From assembly GCF_900188105.1 (NCBI RefSeq), contig NZ_FZNP01000008.1, positions 62,001 through 126,000 on the forward strand: 64,000 bases of DNA, given 5' to 3'. Shown piece after piece: positions 41,564 through 50,881 of this stretch; position 1 is the stretch's first letter; the number at the start of each line of letters is the position of its first letter. A program made the position numbers and the translations under genes. This DNA is from Actinomadura mexicana. GTDB taxonomy: Bacteria > Actinomycetota > Actinomycetes > Streptosporangiales > Streptosporangiaceae. Below the pieces are notes generated by a model. It saw only the letters and a list, made by a program, of their open reading frames with translations, did no database searches and was not told the DNA's origin.

Positions 41564-42745
41564 TCACGCGGCCGCCAGCGCCGCCGTCGGCGGCAGCCGC
41601 GCCGCCCGCGCCGCCGGGTACAGGCCCGCGACCGTCCCGATCACCAGGGTCGCGGCGAACGCGCCGCCGAGCGCCCATGCCGGCACGACCGGCGGCCATC
41701 CCTTCCACAGCGCGAAACCGGTGGTCACCGCCGCGCCGAGCACGACCCCGGCCGCGCCGCCGAACGCCGACAGCAGCAGCGACTCGGCGAGGAACTGGAC
41801 GCGGACCTGGCCGCGGGTGGCGCCGAGCGACCGGCGCAGCCCGATCTCGCGGCGCCGCTCCAGCACCGAGACCACCATCGTGTTGGCGACCCCGACCCCG
41901 CCGACCAGCAGCGCGACGGCCCCGAGCCCGAGCAGCAGCCCGGTGAACGCCCCCGACGCCGCCGCCCGCGCCTCCAGGGCGTCCGAGGGCCGGCTGACCT
42001 GGACCTCCTCGGGACGCTCGGGGTTGACCGTCCGGGCCAGCACGTCCCGGACGTCGCCGACCGAGGCGTCCGCGGAACGCTCGTAGATCGTCGTGGGGTG
42101 CCCGTCGAACCCGAGGTACCGGCGCGCGGCGTCCCAGCCGACGAGGGCGGAGCGGTCGATCTCGGGAGCCAGCTCCGCCGGCCGGAGCACGCCGAGGACG
42201 ACGAACCACCGGCCGCCGATCCAGACCTGGCCGCCCGCCCGGTCCAGGCCGAGCCGCCGCGCCGCCTCCGACCCGAGGACGACGACGGGCCGGCCCCCGG
42301 TGGCCGCGTCCAGCCGCCGCCCGCTCGCCGGCGCCACGTCGAGGGTGCCGAGCAGCCCGGCCGTGGCGGCCTGCACGGCGATCCCCTGCGTGACCTCCTC
42401 GGGGATCCTGTCGGTGCGGCGGACGGTGGCCTCCACCGACCCGGTCGCGCCGACCGCCGTGACCGGCCCGATCCGCCGCACCATCTCCGGTGCCGTCTCG
42501 GGGAGCTCCGCCTTGTCGCCGAACAGCGTGTCGCCCGGCGTGGCCGTCAGCAGGTTCGTGCCGAGCCGGTCGAGCCGCCGCAGCAGATCCTCCCTGCTGG
42601 AGGAGGAGATCCCGATGACGGCGACCATGGTCGCGATCCCGACCGCGATTCCGAGGGCCGACAGCACCACCCGCGTCGGACGGGCCCTCAGCCCCCCGAG
42701 CCCGACGCGCAGCACGTCGGCCGCACCGAGCCGCGCGGGCCTCAT
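41564..42745 (-). CDS. MacB-type ABC exporter permease
   Basis: A 393-aa FtsX/MacB-type permease: helix 1 ([23 protein letters not shown]), a large periplasmic domain (residues ~55-265) and three C-terminal helices ([61 protein letters not shown]) with the [18 protein letters not shown] loop. It is the last gene of a four-gene operon with overlapping ATGA junctions (lipoprotein, adaptor, ATPase, permease). The system probably exports a peptide, lipid or antibiotic by the mechanotransmission mode known for MacB. Confidence 0.92.
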   Translation of the reverse strand: MRPARLGAADVLRVGLGGLRARPTRVVLSALGIAVGIATMVAVIGISSSSREDLLRRLDRLGTNLLTATPGDTLFGDKAELPETAPEMVRRIGPVTAVGATGSVEATVRRTDRIPEEVTQGIAVQAATAGLLGTLDVAPASGRRLDAATGGRPVVVLGSEAARRLGLDRAGGQVWIGGRWFVVLGVLRPAELAPEIDRSALVGWDAARRYLGFDGHPTTIYERSADASVGDVRDVLARTVNPERPEEVQVSRPSDALEARAAASGAFTGLLLGLGAVALLVGGVGVANTMVVSVLERRREIGLRRSLGATRGQVRVQFLAESLLLSAFGGAAGVVLGAAVTTGFALWKGWPPVVPAWALGGAFAATLVIGTVAGLYPAARAARLPPTAALAAA

Positions 42746-43452
42746 CGGCTCCCCACCCCCGCCCGCTCGTCCGCGACGATCACTCCGTCCCGGACCCGCA
42801 CCCGCCGCGGCGCCCGGGCCGCCACCTCCGCGTCGTGCGTGATGACCAGGACGGTGGTGCCGGCGCGGTTCAGCTCGTCCAGCAGGGCGAGCACGTCGGC
42901 GCCGGCGGCGGAGTCGAGATTGCCGGTCGGCTCGTCCGCGAGCAGCAGGTCGGGCTCGCCCACGACCGCCCGCGCGACCGCGACCCGCTGCTGCTCGCCG
43001 CCCGACAGCTGGTGCGGCCGGTGCGCCGTCCGCTCCGCCAGCCCGACCCGTGCGAGCGCCGCCCGCGCCCGCTCCCGCCGCTCCCGCAGCCGGGCCCCGC
43101 CGTACAGGAGCCCGTCGGCGACGTTGTCGAGGGCGCTCACCCCGGCGGCCAGGTGGAACTGCTGGAACACGAACCCGATGTGCCGCGCCCGCAGCGCCGA
43201 CAGCTCCCGGTCCGCGAGCCCCGCGACCTCGTGCCCGGCGACCCGCACGCTCCCCCGGGTCGGCCGGTCCAGCGTCCCGACCATGTGCAGCAGCGTCGAC
43301 TTCCCCGACCCGGACGGCCCGGCGATCGCCACCATCTCCCCCGACGCGATCACCAGATCGACGCCCCGGAGGGCCGCGACCCCGCCCGCGTACTCCTTGA
43401 CCACCCCGGCCAGCTCCACGATGTCCGCGCCCTTGTCGTCGAAGCCCTTCAT
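42742..43452 (-). CDS. MacB/LolD-type ABC ATPase
   Basis: A 236-aa nucleotide-binding subunit. Walker A is [13 protein letters not shown], the Q-loop FVFQQFHL, the ABC signature [14 protein letters not shown], Walker [13 protein letters not shown] and the H-loop VITHDAEVA. The [14 protein letters not shown] context and NLDS D-loop are typical of the MacB/LolD group. Its ATG and TGA each overlap neighbours by 4 nt, giving tight coupling with the adaptor and permease. Confidence 0.95.
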   Translation of the reverse strand: MKGFDDKGADIVELAGVVKEYAGGVAALRGVDLVIASGEMVAIAGPSGSGKSTLLHMVGTLDRPTRGSVRVAGHEVAGLADRELSALRARHIGFVFQQFHLAAGVSALDNVADGLLYGGARLRERRERARAALARVGLAERTAHRPHQLSGGEQQRVAVARAVVGEPDLLLADEPTGNLDSAAGADVLALLDELNRAGTTVLVITHDAEVAARAPRRVRVRDGVIVADERAGVGSR

Positions 43453-44486
43453 CCGGCGGGCACCCCGACCTTCGTCCCCTCACGGAGCCCGCTCCCGGCG
43501 ACCTCGACCCGCCCGCCGCCGAACGCCCCGACCTCCACGGGCACCAGGCGCCTGGAGCCGTCCACGACCTCGACCCCGAAGCCGCCCTCCCGCAGCGCCA
43601 GCAACGCCTCGACCGGCACCGAGAGCACGCCCTCCCGCCGCTCGCTCTCCAACTCGACACTGACCGGCGCCTCGTCCAGCCGCCCCGTCTCGGCGTTCCC
43701 CACCGAGATATCGACGCCGACCGTGGTCTTCTGGTCCTGCCCCGACCCGGTCGTCTGGGCGACGCTGCCGACCTCGCTCACCGTGCCCTTGACGGTCGCC
43801 CCACCGGGCAGCTCCACCGAGACCCGGGCGCCCTCCTTGGCGAGGTCCTGCTTGTCGGCGTCCAGATCGACGTGCACGACCCGCCTGGTCCCGGCCACCG
43901 TCAGGGCGGGCTGCCCCTGAGCGATCCGCTTCCCTTCGGGCGCCTTGACCTCCCGGACCCGCACCGCCCCGCCCAGGAAGACGACCTGACGAGCGTCGAC
44001 CTGCCCGGTCTCCGCCAGCCCCCGGTCGTCCTGCCACTCCTCGACGGCGGCCCCCGTGGCCCCGGTGAACTCGCCGTCCACGGTGATGCCGCCGTACCCG
44101 AGAGCCCGCAGGTTCTCTTCGAGCTGCCGGACGTCCTTCCCGGAGACGCCCTCACGCAGCGTCCGGTACATGGGCCGGCCGCCGTACAGCAACGTCACGG
44201 GCCTTCCCGCCACCGAAAGCAGCGTCTCCCCGCGCTGAACAGTCGCGCCCGCCTCCGGCGCCCACGTCACGACCCCGGACGCCCCAGCCCACACGTCCCG
44301 GACATCGCCATAGGTGAGCTTCCCGTCCACCTTCTCGGTGTCCACGAGATCGCCCCGGCTCACGACCGCCGTCGCCAGCGGAGCCTGCGCCCCCTGCGCC
44401 TGACTCCCGTCCCTGGTCCACGCGAGGGCACCGCCGGCCCCCGCCACAACGACGGCGACCCCGCCCGCGACCACGGCCCGCCTCAC
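43449..44486 (-). CDS. Membrane-fusion adaptor with peptidoglycan-binding domain
   Basis: A 345-aa HlyD/MacA-like adaptor. An N-terminal signal anchor ([22 protein letters not shown]), then a biotinyl-lipoyl-like region ([20 protein letters not shown]) interrupted by a peptidoglycan-binding type 1 domain ([19 protein letters not shown] ... [13 protein letters not shown]). It closes with beta-barrel segments ([35 protein letters not shown]). This layout is the Gram-positive MacA equivalent, anchoring the pump to the wall. GTG 44486 overlaps the stop of the upstream lipoprotein gene. Confidence 0.9.
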   Translation of the reverse strand: MRRAVVAGGVAVVVAGAGGALAWTRDGSQAQGAQAPLATAVVSRGDLVDTEKVDGKLTYGDVRDVWAGASGVVTWAPEAGATVQRGETLLSVAGRPVTLLYGGRPMYRTLREGVSGKDVRQLEENLRALGYGGITVDGEFTGATGAAVEEWQDDRGLAETGQVDARQVVFLGGAVRVREVKAPEGKRIAQGQPALTVAGTRRVVHVDLDADKQDLAKEGARVSVELPGGATVKGTVSEVGSVAQTTGSGQDQKTTVGVDISVGNAETGRLDEAPVSVELESERREGVLSVPVEALLALREGGFGVEVVDGSRRLVPVEVGAFGGGRVEVAGSGLREGTKVGVPAG

Positions 44487-44992
44487 TTCCCGACCCCCGG
44501 CAGGGTGCCCCTGCACGCCTCCCGAGCCTTGTTCGCCTGCCCCCGGTCGACCTGCCCGGTCGGGAGCTTGATCTGCCCGTCCGGCCCCGGATCGGGAATG
44601 TCGACCCCGTGCTCGCGCATGCACTGCGCGAACTCGACGTACTGGTCGCGCACCTTCGGATCCTTCAGATCGGGCATCTTCCCGCCCGCCTGCAGCCACG
44701 ACTGGCATTTCTTCAGCGCCGCCTCCAGCTTCGAGCGGTCACCGCCCTTCCCCAGCCGCAGCGCGTGCCCGTCCCCACTCCCCGGATCGGGAACGTCCAC
44801 CCCGTTCTCCCGCATGCACTGCGCGAACTTCAGCTGGGCGTCCTCCGGAGAAACCGACCTGCCCGGCGAAGCAGACCCCGAGGCCGCCACCCCACCAGCA
44901 CTGGCGACCCCGCTCCCGCCCCCGTCATCCCCACACCCGGCGACGCCCCCCAGCAAGAGCACCGCGACAACACCCCAACCCCACACCCTCAT
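44483..44992 (-). CDS. Lipoprotein with duplicated CMRxxGV module
   Basis: A 169-aa lipoprotein; the signal ends GGVAGCGDD with a lipidated Cys, followed by a Gly/Ser/Ala linker. Two copies of a ~45-residue module follow: LKFAQCMRENGVDVPDPG ... ALKKCQSWL, and VEFAQCMREHGVDIPDPG ... KAREACRGTL. Each has two cysteines likely to pair. It is the first gene of the MacAB-like operon, and such proteins commonly accompany these exporters in actinomycetes, perhaps as a substrate- or wall-binding component (inference). ATG (CAT 44990-44992) is chosen next to the signal peptide. Confidence 0.88.
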   Translation of the reverse strand: MRVWGWGVVAVLLLGGVAGCGDDGGGSGVASAGGVAASGSASPGRSVSPEDAQLKFAQCMRENGVDVPDPGSGDGHALRLGKGGDRSKLEAALKKCQSWLQAGGKMPDLKDPKVRDQYVEFAQCMREHGVDIPDPGPDGQIKLPTGQVDRGQANKAREACRGTLPGVGK

Positions 44993-45101
44993 GCCGACCC
45001 TCTCCCCGGGACGCCTTGCCCCAGCGCAGCCCATAAGAGCCCCCCGAGGGTTAAACCCGCATTAGGGGGCGGCGGGGATACGGGGTCTTGGGGGTCGGTG
45101 G

Positions 45102-45640
45102 CTAGATGACCAGGACTCGTCGGCCGCGGGTGTGGCCTGCGGCGCTGTCGATGTGCGCCGCGGCGGCCTGGTCGAGTGTGTAGGTCTTCTCGACCGGGAT
45201 GCGCAGCCTGCCGGCAGCGAAGAGCCGGGCGGCCTCGGCGATCGCGGCCGGGAGGTCCTCCGCCTTGGCGGAGAACCGCACGCCGAGTTCCGGTGCCCCG
45301 GGATCGGCGATCGAGAGCACCTTCCGTACGCGCGCCACGAGCCCCGTCACCGTAGGTCGTGGCGACGGCGCCCAGGCTTCGCAGGTAGTCCTGGTTCGCC
45401 GGCCCGGCCGTGGCGATCACCGAGATGCGGCGGGCGCGGGCGATCTGCAGCACCGCCGACCCCACTCCCCCGGACGCGCCGCTGGCCGGCAGCGTCTGCC
45501 CGGCTCCACGCCGACCTGGCGGATGACCCGCAGCGCGGTCTCCACGACGGACGGGTACCCGGCCGCCTCCTCGAACGCCATCCCCTCGGGCATGCGTCCC
45601 CAGCGGCCTGGGCCGTCACCCGCCCCACCGAAGACCTCAC
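45102..45640 (-). pseudogene. Quinone oxidoreductase-like (MDR) pseudogene
   Basis: A zinc-independent MDR (NADPH:quinone reductase) gene in pieces. Reading leftward: MPEGMAFEEAAGYPSVVETA and LRVIRQVGVEPG in one frame, then VGSAVLQIARARRISVIATA and GPANQDYLRSLGAVATTYGDG in another, then LVARVRKVLSIADPGAPELG, VRFSAKAEDLPAAIAEAARL and VEKTYTLDQAAAAHI in a third, ending GRRVLVI. The catalytic N-terminal domain is missing, at least two frameshifts are present, and about 35 residues are deleted between GDGLV and VLSIADPG. Confidence 0.85.
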
Positions 45641-45678
45641 CGGCACGGCCTGACCATGCCGGCCTCACGGACCGCCGG

Positions 45679-47331
45679 TCAGAATCCTGCGGCCTGTCCG
45701 GCGCGGCGGGGGCCGGCGGACGCGTGCAGCGCGCCCGTGTCGTCGCGCCAGGTCATGTGGAAGCTGCCCATCTGATACTGGTACGGCGCCATCGGCCGGA
45801 CCAGGATCCCCATGCGGGCGACCTCGGCGACGACTTCGGGCGCCAGCCGGCTTTCGACCGTCACCGAATAGTCGTCGGCGAGCGGCAGCATGCGAGGCGC
45901 GTCGTCCGCCGCGTACGGGTCCAGGCCGTTCTCGAGGATGCTCGTCATGACCTGCGGCACCGTGATGTGCGGGATGCCGGGCGTGCCGAGGGCGAGCCAC
46001 GGGCGGCCGTCCCGCAGGAGCAGCGTGTTGCCGATGACCGAGCGGATCCGTCCACCGCCGGTCAGCCAGCCGCCGAGCATGGCGGTGAGGCTGCTCGTCA
46101 TGGTGCTGCCGATCATCGGTACACCCCCGATGACCTGGCCCGGGACGCCTCCGCCCTGCACCGTGTTGACGAGCTGGACCCAGTTGCCCTGGGCGTCGAC
46201 GACGCTCAGCTCGCAGCTGCCGACCGACTCGCCCGACCGGCCGGTCGCCTCGCCCAGCGCGCCCGGCGTCGAGGTGAGCCGGACGTGCTCGGTGAGGTCC
46301 ACCTTGGTGCGGCTCATCCGGAGAACGGCGGCGAGCGCGCGGTGGTACTCCCGCGACATCAGCACGCTGCTGGGGTCCTCGAACACCTCCGGGTCGTTGA
46401 TGAACCCGGTCTCGTACGCGGCCCGGCGCAGCGCGTGCGCCATGTAGTACAGCGACTGGGGCGACTCGGCGTAGTGCCCGAGCTCGGCGACGCCCAGCTC
46501 GTGGAGGATGCCGAGGACCATCGCCGACATGACGGCCTGGCGTTCCGGCGGCGCCTGCTGGACGACCTCGACGTCGCCGTGCCGGTAGCGCAGGCCGTCT
46601 CCCCACCGGGGCTCGTCCTGGCGCATGTGCCGCATCTCGATCGGCCAGCCGACCTCGTTCGCGCGCTCGACGAACAGCCGCGCCCACTCACCGTCGATGA
46701 ACAGGTCCGGTCCCTCGGCGGCCAGCTTCGTCAGCGTCCGGGCCAGCTCCGGCTTCGGCCACCGCTGCCCGGCCTGCGGCAGGTGCCCGCCGGGGGTGAA
46801 GTGGCGCCGCCCGGACGCGGTGTTCATGTAAAGCTCGACGCTGTGCCCCAGGACCAGGTGCTCGAAGGAGTCGACCTCGTGGCCCTCCTCGGCCCAGTGG
46901 ATCGAGGGCGCGCAGAGCCGGTCCCACGGCCGCGACCCGAACCGCTCGTGCATCGTCTTGAGCCCCGGCATGAAGCCGGGGATGACCGCGCACGGCCCCT
47001 CCGGGATCGCGGTGTACGGCCCCGACGAGACGGCGACCGGCCGGAACGGCGCGAGTCCCGGCACGATCGTGCCCATGCTGTTGAGCTCGTGGCACCGGCC
47101 CTGCTCGGCGTTCCAGAACAGCATCGTGACCGTGCCCGCGTGGCACGTCATGTCCTGCTGGACCGTCGCGTTGAGCAGGCATCCGACGATGGCCGCGTCG
47201 ATGGCGTTGCCGCCCTCGCGCAGGATGTCGAGCATCGCGTCGGTCACGAGCGGATGCGCGCTGGAGCAGACCGCGTTCCGGCCCTCCGCCGTCGATTTGG
47301 GGCCGATCCGGCCGACCTTGGTTTCGCTCAT
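45679..47331 (-). CDS. Gamma-glutamyltransferase-family Ntn hydrolase
   Basis: A 550-aa GGT-family protein, autoprocessed in characterised members to a large and a small subunit that hydrolyse or transfer gamma-glutamyl amides. The large-subunit start reads CSSAHPLVTDAMLDILREGGNA then IDAAIVGCLLNATVQQDMTC. The small-subunit start, normally TTHxSVVD, is GSCELSVVDAQGN here, with Ser then Cys where two Thr are usual. Oxyanion-side blocks are GGVPGQVIGGVPMIGSTMTSS in two parts. No signal peptide, so it is cytosolic. It is the last gene of the leftward catabolic operon, 25 bp after the iminopeptidase. Confidence 0.9.
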   Translation of the reverse strand: MSETKVGRIGPKSTAEGRNAVCSSAHPLVTDAMLDILREGGNAIDAAIVGCLLNATVQQDMTCHAGTVTMLFWNAEQGRCHELNSMGTIVPGLAPFRPVAVSSGPYTAIPEGPCAVIPGFMPGLKTMHERFGSRPWDRLCAPSIHWAEEGHEVDSFEHLVLGHSVELYMNTASGRRHFTPGGHLPQAGQRWPKPELARTLTKLAAEGPDLFIDGEWARLFVERANEVGWPIEMRHMRQDEPRWGDGLRYRHGDVEVVQQAPPERQAVMSAMVLGILHELGVAELGHYAESPQSLYYMAHALRRAAYETGFINDPEVFEDPSSVLMSREYHRALAAVLRMSRTKVDLTEHVRLTSTPGALGEATGRSGESVGSCELSVVDAQGNWVQLVNTVQGGGVPGQVIGGVPMIGSTMTSSLTAMLGGWLTGGGRIRSVIGNTLLLRDGRPWLALGTPGIPHITVPQVMTSILENGLDPYAADDAPRMLPLADDYSVTVESRLAPEVVAEVARMGILVRPMAPYQYQMGSFHMTWRDDTGALHASAGPRRAGQAAGF

Positions 47332-47356
47332 CGTCCCGTCCTTGTCGAAAGAGGGT

Positions 47357-48250
47357 TCACCGGCGCCGCGCCTCGACGTCGGCCAGGAACGCCGAAAGCT
47401 CGGCGATGAAGGCGTCCGGCTCTTCGAGGAACGCCATGTGCGAGCTGTCGTCGAAGACCCGGAACCGGGCGCCCGCGATACCGTCCGCCAGCACTGCCAT
47501 GTGCTCCGGCGCGGCCTCGTCATGCCGCCCGCAGGTGACCAGGGTGGGCACGCGTATCTCCGGCAGGCGCGGCGTGACGTCCCAGTCCGCGAGCGCGCCG
47601 GTCACCGGCCCGAACTCGCTCGTCCCCCACAGGGCCGCGTACACCTCGTCGCCGAATCCGCCGAGCGCGGCCTTGAGCGGTGCGGGCCACGGCCGCACCC
47701 GGCACATGTGCCGGCGGTTGAAGACGGCGAGGGCGTCCCGGTACTCGCGCGAGTGCACCGTGCCGGCCCGCTCGTGCTCGTCCATCGCCCGGACCACGTC
47801 CTGCGGAAGCCGGGCGCGCAGCTCGCGCACGCCGCTGATCCAGCTCGCCACGCTCGGCGGGGAGCTGTTGAGGAGGAGCGAGACCGGCGCCGCGGGCGGC
47901 GCGGCGAGCGCGTACTCCAGCGCGAGCCACCCGCCCCAGGAGTTGCCGAAGAGATGGAACTCCTCCAGGCCCAGGGCCGCCACGACCCCCCGCAGCTCCT
48001 CGACGAAGTACGGGATCGACCACGACGGCTCCGGCGACCGCCGGCCGGACTCCCCGCAGCCCGCCTGGTCGTAGAAGATCACCTCCCGGTCGGCGCCCAG
48101 CCGGGCGAGCGGCTCCAGGTAGGAGTGCGGCAGGCCGGGCCCGCCGTGCAGGCACACGACCGGGGCCCGGCCGGGCGTGCCGACGCGCCAGTACGCGACG
48201 GTGCCCTGGGGCATCGTGACGAAGCCGGTCGGCTTCTCGGAAAGGTTCAC
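47357..48250 (-). CDS. Proline iminopeptidase-family alpha/beta hydrolase
   Basis: A 297-aa cytosolic alpha/beta hydrolase of family S33 that, by homology, removes N-terminal proline (or hydroxyproline) from peptides. The oxyanion motif is CLHGGPGLPHSYL, the next block FYDQAGCGESG, the nucleophile elbow HLFGNSWGGWLALEY, the acid VTCGRHDEAAP and the His SSHMAFLEEP. HGGPG plus DQxGxGxS is the iminopeptidase signature. It stands between the XRE-cupin regulator and the gamma-glutamyltransferase in the leftward operon. Confidence 0.93.
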   Translation of the reverse strand: MNLSEKPTGFVTMPQGTVAYWRVGTPGRAPVVCLHGGPGLPHSYLEPLARLGADREVIFYDQAGCGESGRRSPEPSWSIPYFVEELRGVVAALGLEEFHLFGNSWGGWLALEYALAAPPAAPVSLLLNSSPPSVASWISGVRELRARLPQDVVRAMDEHERAGTVHSREYRDALAVFNRRHMCRVRPWPAPLKAALGGFGDEVYAALWGTSEFGPVTGALADWDVTPRLPEIRVPTLVTCGRHDEAAPEHMAVLADGIAGARFRVFDDSSHMAFLEEPDAFIAELSAFLADVEARRR

Positions 48251-48305
48251 TGGCGTTTCCCGACGACCGTAGTGACAGGGTGAAGGGTGCGCGCCGAGAC
48301 CTCTC

Positions 48306-48974
48306 CTAGTACGAGGCGGGGGTCTGCACCCAGAGCAGTTCCGACGAACCGCGGGACAGGTTCTGGCTGCCGTGCACGTCCTTGCCGGGGAAGGTGAGGC
48401 TGTCCCCGGCGGAGAGGCGGTGGGCCTCCGACCCGACGGTGATGGCGACCTGCCCCTTCAGGACGAACACGAACTCGGTGTCCGCACCGTGGGCGAACAG
48501 CTCCGGGCCGGTTCCACCGCCCGGTTCGAGCTTCACCCACAGCACCTCCAGGCACCCGCTGGCGTCCGAGCTGACCTGGGCCTCGGTGATGCCGCGGTCC
48601 GGGTACTCGTACGCCGCGCGTTCGTCGTGCCGGACGATCTGGCTGCGCGACAGCGTCGCCTGGAACAGGTCGCCGATGTGGGCCCGCAGCGCCTGCGCGA
48701 TGCGGACCAGCGTCGGCACCGAGGGCGACGCCGTGCCGTGCTCGACCTGCGAGATGAACGCCGCCGACACACCGGCCTGCTCGGCCAGGTCGCGGACCGC
48801 CATGCCGCGCTGGGTTCGCAGGCTGTTGATGTTGCGGCCGAGCAGCGACTTGACGGCGTCGGCGTCACCGTCCGGCCCCTCGTCGGTGCGGGCGCCCTCG
48901 GCGGCCGGGCCGCCGAAGTGGCCGGGGCGTTTGTTGCCGCTCTGGTGGTGATGTGCCGGCGGGCGAGCAGCCAA
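48306..48974 (-). CDS. XRE-cupin transcriptional regulator (operon-internal)
   Basis: About 222 aa with a TTG start (CAA 48972-48974) and GAGGAG upstream. A His/Pro-rich N-terminal 40 residues precede the helix-turn-helix (SLLGRNINSLRTQRGMAV, then AEQAGVSAAFISQVEHGTASPSV). The C-terminal cupin (residues ~140-220) contains VKLEPGGGTGPELFAHGADTEF then VFVLKGQVAITVGSEAHRLSAGDSL, with His residues for a metal or ligand. Class members sense small organic acids or amines. It lies between the BKACE and iminopeptidase genes, and is one of two such regulators in the island. Confidence 0.92.
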   Translation of the reverse strand: MAARPPAHHHQSGNKRPGHFGGPAAEGARTDEGPDGDADAVKSLLGRNINSLRTQRGMAVRDLAEQAGVSAAFISQVEHGTASPSVPTLVRIAQALRAHIGDLFQATLSRSQIVRHDERAAYEYPDRGITEAQVSSDASGCLEVLWVKLEPGGGTGPELFAHGADTEFVFVLKGQVAITVGSEAHRLSAGDSLTFPGKDVHGSQNLSRGSSELLWVQTPASY

Positions 48975-48989
48975 TTCGCTTCCACTCCT

Positions 48990-49922
48990 CTATGTGGCCT
49001 TGTACCAGGGACCGAGCTCGCTGCGCAGCGCGTCGGGCGTCGCGATCGGCCTGGCCAGCAGATCGGCGAGGCCGGTGGCGACGTGGACCAGTTCCGCGTT
49101 GCTCTCCGCCTGCCGGTCACGACGGACCCGGATGTTGTCCTCCAGGCCCACCCGGCAGTCGGCGCCCCATGACAGCGCGGTCGCGACATGGCGGAACTCG
49201 CCCGGGAAACCGGTCGCGGCCACGCTGAGGCTCGCAGCGTCGGGTCCGAGGATACGGGCGGCCGCCTGGGACAGCATGAAGAAGTCGTCGAGGGCGTTGC
49301 CGGCGCCGCCGAGCACGCCCAGCACGAGCTGGATCCGCACGGGGCCCTCAAGGGTGCCCTCGTCGAGCAGGAAGCGGACCATGGACAGGTGCCCGAGGTC
49401 GTAGGCCTCCAGCTCCGGCGTCACGCCCAGGTCGCGGAACTCGGCCGCGAAGCGGCGGACGGTGCCGAGCGTGTTGGTGAACACGCCCTCGCCGGACTTG
49501 TCCAGGACCTCCTGCTCCCAGGCGTGCCGCACCTTCGGCCAGCGCGCCTTGTCCGGGAAGCCCTCGTAGTTCATCGTCCCGAGGTTCAGCGTGCCGATCT
49601 CCGGCCGGCAGGCGCGGATGCCGGCCAGGCGCTGCTCCTCGGGCATCCCCGGAGTGCCGCCGGTGCTGATGTTGATGACGACGTCGGACCGCTCGCGGAC
49701 GCCGGCCACGATCTCGCGGAACAGGGCGGGGTCGCCGGAGGGGCGGCCGTCGAGCTCGCGGGCGTGGAGGTGGACGCACGTGGCCCCCGCCTCGGCGGCG
49801 CTCACGGCCTCCTCGATGATGGCCTCCGGGCCGCACGGGATGTGCGGGCTCTGGCTCGGAAGGACGTCGCCGCCGGTCACCGCGGCGGTGAGGACGCACG
49901 GCTCGTACTTGTCGCGCAACAT
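48990..49922 (-). CDS. BKACE (beta-keto acid cleavage enzyme, DUF849)
   Basis: A 310-aa TIM-barrel enzyme that condenses a beta-keto acid with acetyl-CoA to give acetoacetate and a new acyl-CoA (3-keto-5-aminohexanoate cleavage type). It begins PCVLTAAVTGGD, with the metal-binding HLHAR motif in CVHLHARELDG, then DVVINISTGGTPGM and TLNLGTMNYEG, EAYDLGHLSMV (second His) and GADCRVGLEDNI. The pairing with an SDR 27 bp upstream suggests oxidation of a 3-hydroxy acid followed by cleavage of the 3-keto acid. The natural substrate in this branch is not predictable. Confidence 0.93.
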   Translation of the reverse strand: MLRDKYEPCVLTAAVTGGDVLPSQSPHIPCGPEAIIEEAVSAAEAGATCVHLHARELDGRPSGDPALFREIVAGVRERSDVVINISTGGTPGMPEEQRLAGIRACRPEIGTLNLGTMNYEGFPDKARWPKVRHAWEQEVLDKSGEGVFTNTLGTVRRFAAEFRDLGVTPELEAYDLGHLSMVRFLLDEGTLEGPVRIQLVLGVLGGAGNALDDFFMLSQAAARILGPDAASLSVAATGFPGEFRHVATALSWGADCRVGLEDNIRVRRDRQAESNAELVHVATGLADLLARPIATPDALRSELGPWYKAT

Positions 49923-49949
49923 GACTGGTCCCTTCGGTAAGGCGATGCT

Positions 49950-50714
49950 TCAGGACGCGAGCGTGCCGAGGTCCGCCGGTAGGCAGACGCCGGTCACCGC
50001 GGAGAACAGGTCGCTGGCGAGCAGCGCGAACAAGGTGGCGACCTCGTCCGTGCCGATCAGCCGTTTGACGGGTTGGCGGTCGAGCAGGAGCTCCAGCACC
50101 TGCTCCCGGGTGAGGCCGCGCAGGGCCATCTGCTCGGGCAGCTGGCGCTCGACCATCGGCGTCGACATCCAGCCGGGGGCGACCGCGTTGACGGTCAGTC
50201 CGTGCGGCGCGCCCTCCAGTGCGGCGACCTTGGTGAGGCCGTTGACCGCGTGCTTGGCCGAGACGTACGCGGCCTTGAACGGCTCGGCCACCATGCCGGA
50301 GACGGAGGACGTGATCAGGACGCGCGACGCCGGCCGGCCGGTCAGCTCCGCCCAGGCGGCCTTCATGGCCAGGAAAGGGCCCTTGGCCATCACGTCCATG
50401 AGCCGGTCCCACTGCTCCTCGGGGAACTCGGGGATCGGCGCGACGAACTGCACGCCGGCGTTGAGGACCAGCACGTCGAGGTGCCCGTGACGGCGGACGG
50501 CCTCGGCGACCATGAGCCGGTTGCCCTCGGCCGTCGCCACGTCCGCGACGAAGTCGCAGGCGCCGCCCTCGACCAGGTCGACGCCGACGACCTCGGCGCC
50601 CGCCCGGGTGAGGGCGTGGCAGATCGATTCGCCGAGGGCGCCGGCCGCACCGGTGACCAGGGCGACCCGGCCGGTGAGCAGACCGCTCAGTGAGGTTTCG
50701 AACACGCTGGTCAA
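49950..50714 (-). CDS. Short-chain dehydrogenase/reductase
   Basis: A classical SDR of about 254 aa: VTGAAGALGESICHAL (cofactor loop), VVGVDLVEGG (acidic residue after beta-2, so NAD is likely), DVLVLNAGVQ, and the Ser/Tyr/Lys set ITSSVSGM, YVSAKHAVNG. The start is uncertain: TTG 50714 and GTG 50705 both follow GGAGGG, and an upstream GTG (50759) has none. It heads the leftward operon and is the likely 3-hydroxyacyl/3-hydroxy acid dehydrogenase feeding the BKACE enzyme (inference). Confidence 0.9.
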   Translation of the reverse strand: MTSVFETSLSGLLTGRVALVTGAAGALGESICHALTRAGAEVVGVDLVEGGACDFVADVATAEGNRLMVAEAVRRHGHLDVLVLNAGVQFVAPIPEFPEEQWDRLMDVMAKGPFLAMKAAWAELTGRPASRVLITSSVSGMVAEPFKAAYVSAKHAVNGLTKVAALEGAPHGLTVNAVAPGWMSTPMVERQLPEQMALRGLTREQVLELLLDRQPVKRLIGTDEVATLFALLASDLFSAVTGVCLPADLGTLAS

Positions 50715-50767
50715 CGGCCCTCCACGTGTCGTGGCGGTTAACCACATCGTTACTGTCACTTAGGTGG

Positions 50768-50784
50768 CGTAAGCTATACTTACG
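50768..50784. promoter_or_regulatory. Inverted repeat near the leftward operon promoter
   Basis: CGTAAG-CTATA-CTTACG, perfect 6-bp arms. On the minus strand the TATAGC within it could be a -10 box for the leftward operon. The sequence differs from the GTTCAA palindrome and so may bind the other XRE-cupin regulator. Confidence 0.4.
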
Positions 50785-50835
50785 TAGAGACGAGCGTCAA
50801 GGACGAGTGGTCCGGGGCGCCGGTCCAGCCGCGTT

Positions 50836-50850
50836 GTTCAATATATTGAC
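50836..50850. promoter_or_regulatory. GTTCAATATATTGAC operator, copy 1
   Basis: A 15-nt site containing the perfect 12-bp palindrome TCAATATATTGA, 31 bp before the XRE-cupin start. It is nearly identical to the site at 51530. It is AT-rich in otherwise GC-rich DNA. Confidence 0.7.
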
Positions 50851-50881
50851 GACACCTGCCCGAGTCGGGCAGGCTGTCACC

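Noticed and set aside
41564-44992. Antibiotic biosynthesis self-resistance exporter
   Set aside because: The MacAB-like operon has no biosynthetic genes nearby, so a specific resistance role is unsupported.
45102-45668. Functional quinone reductase gene
   Set aside because: Three frames are needed, the N-terminal domain is missing and an internal segment is deleted, so it is listed as a pseudogene.
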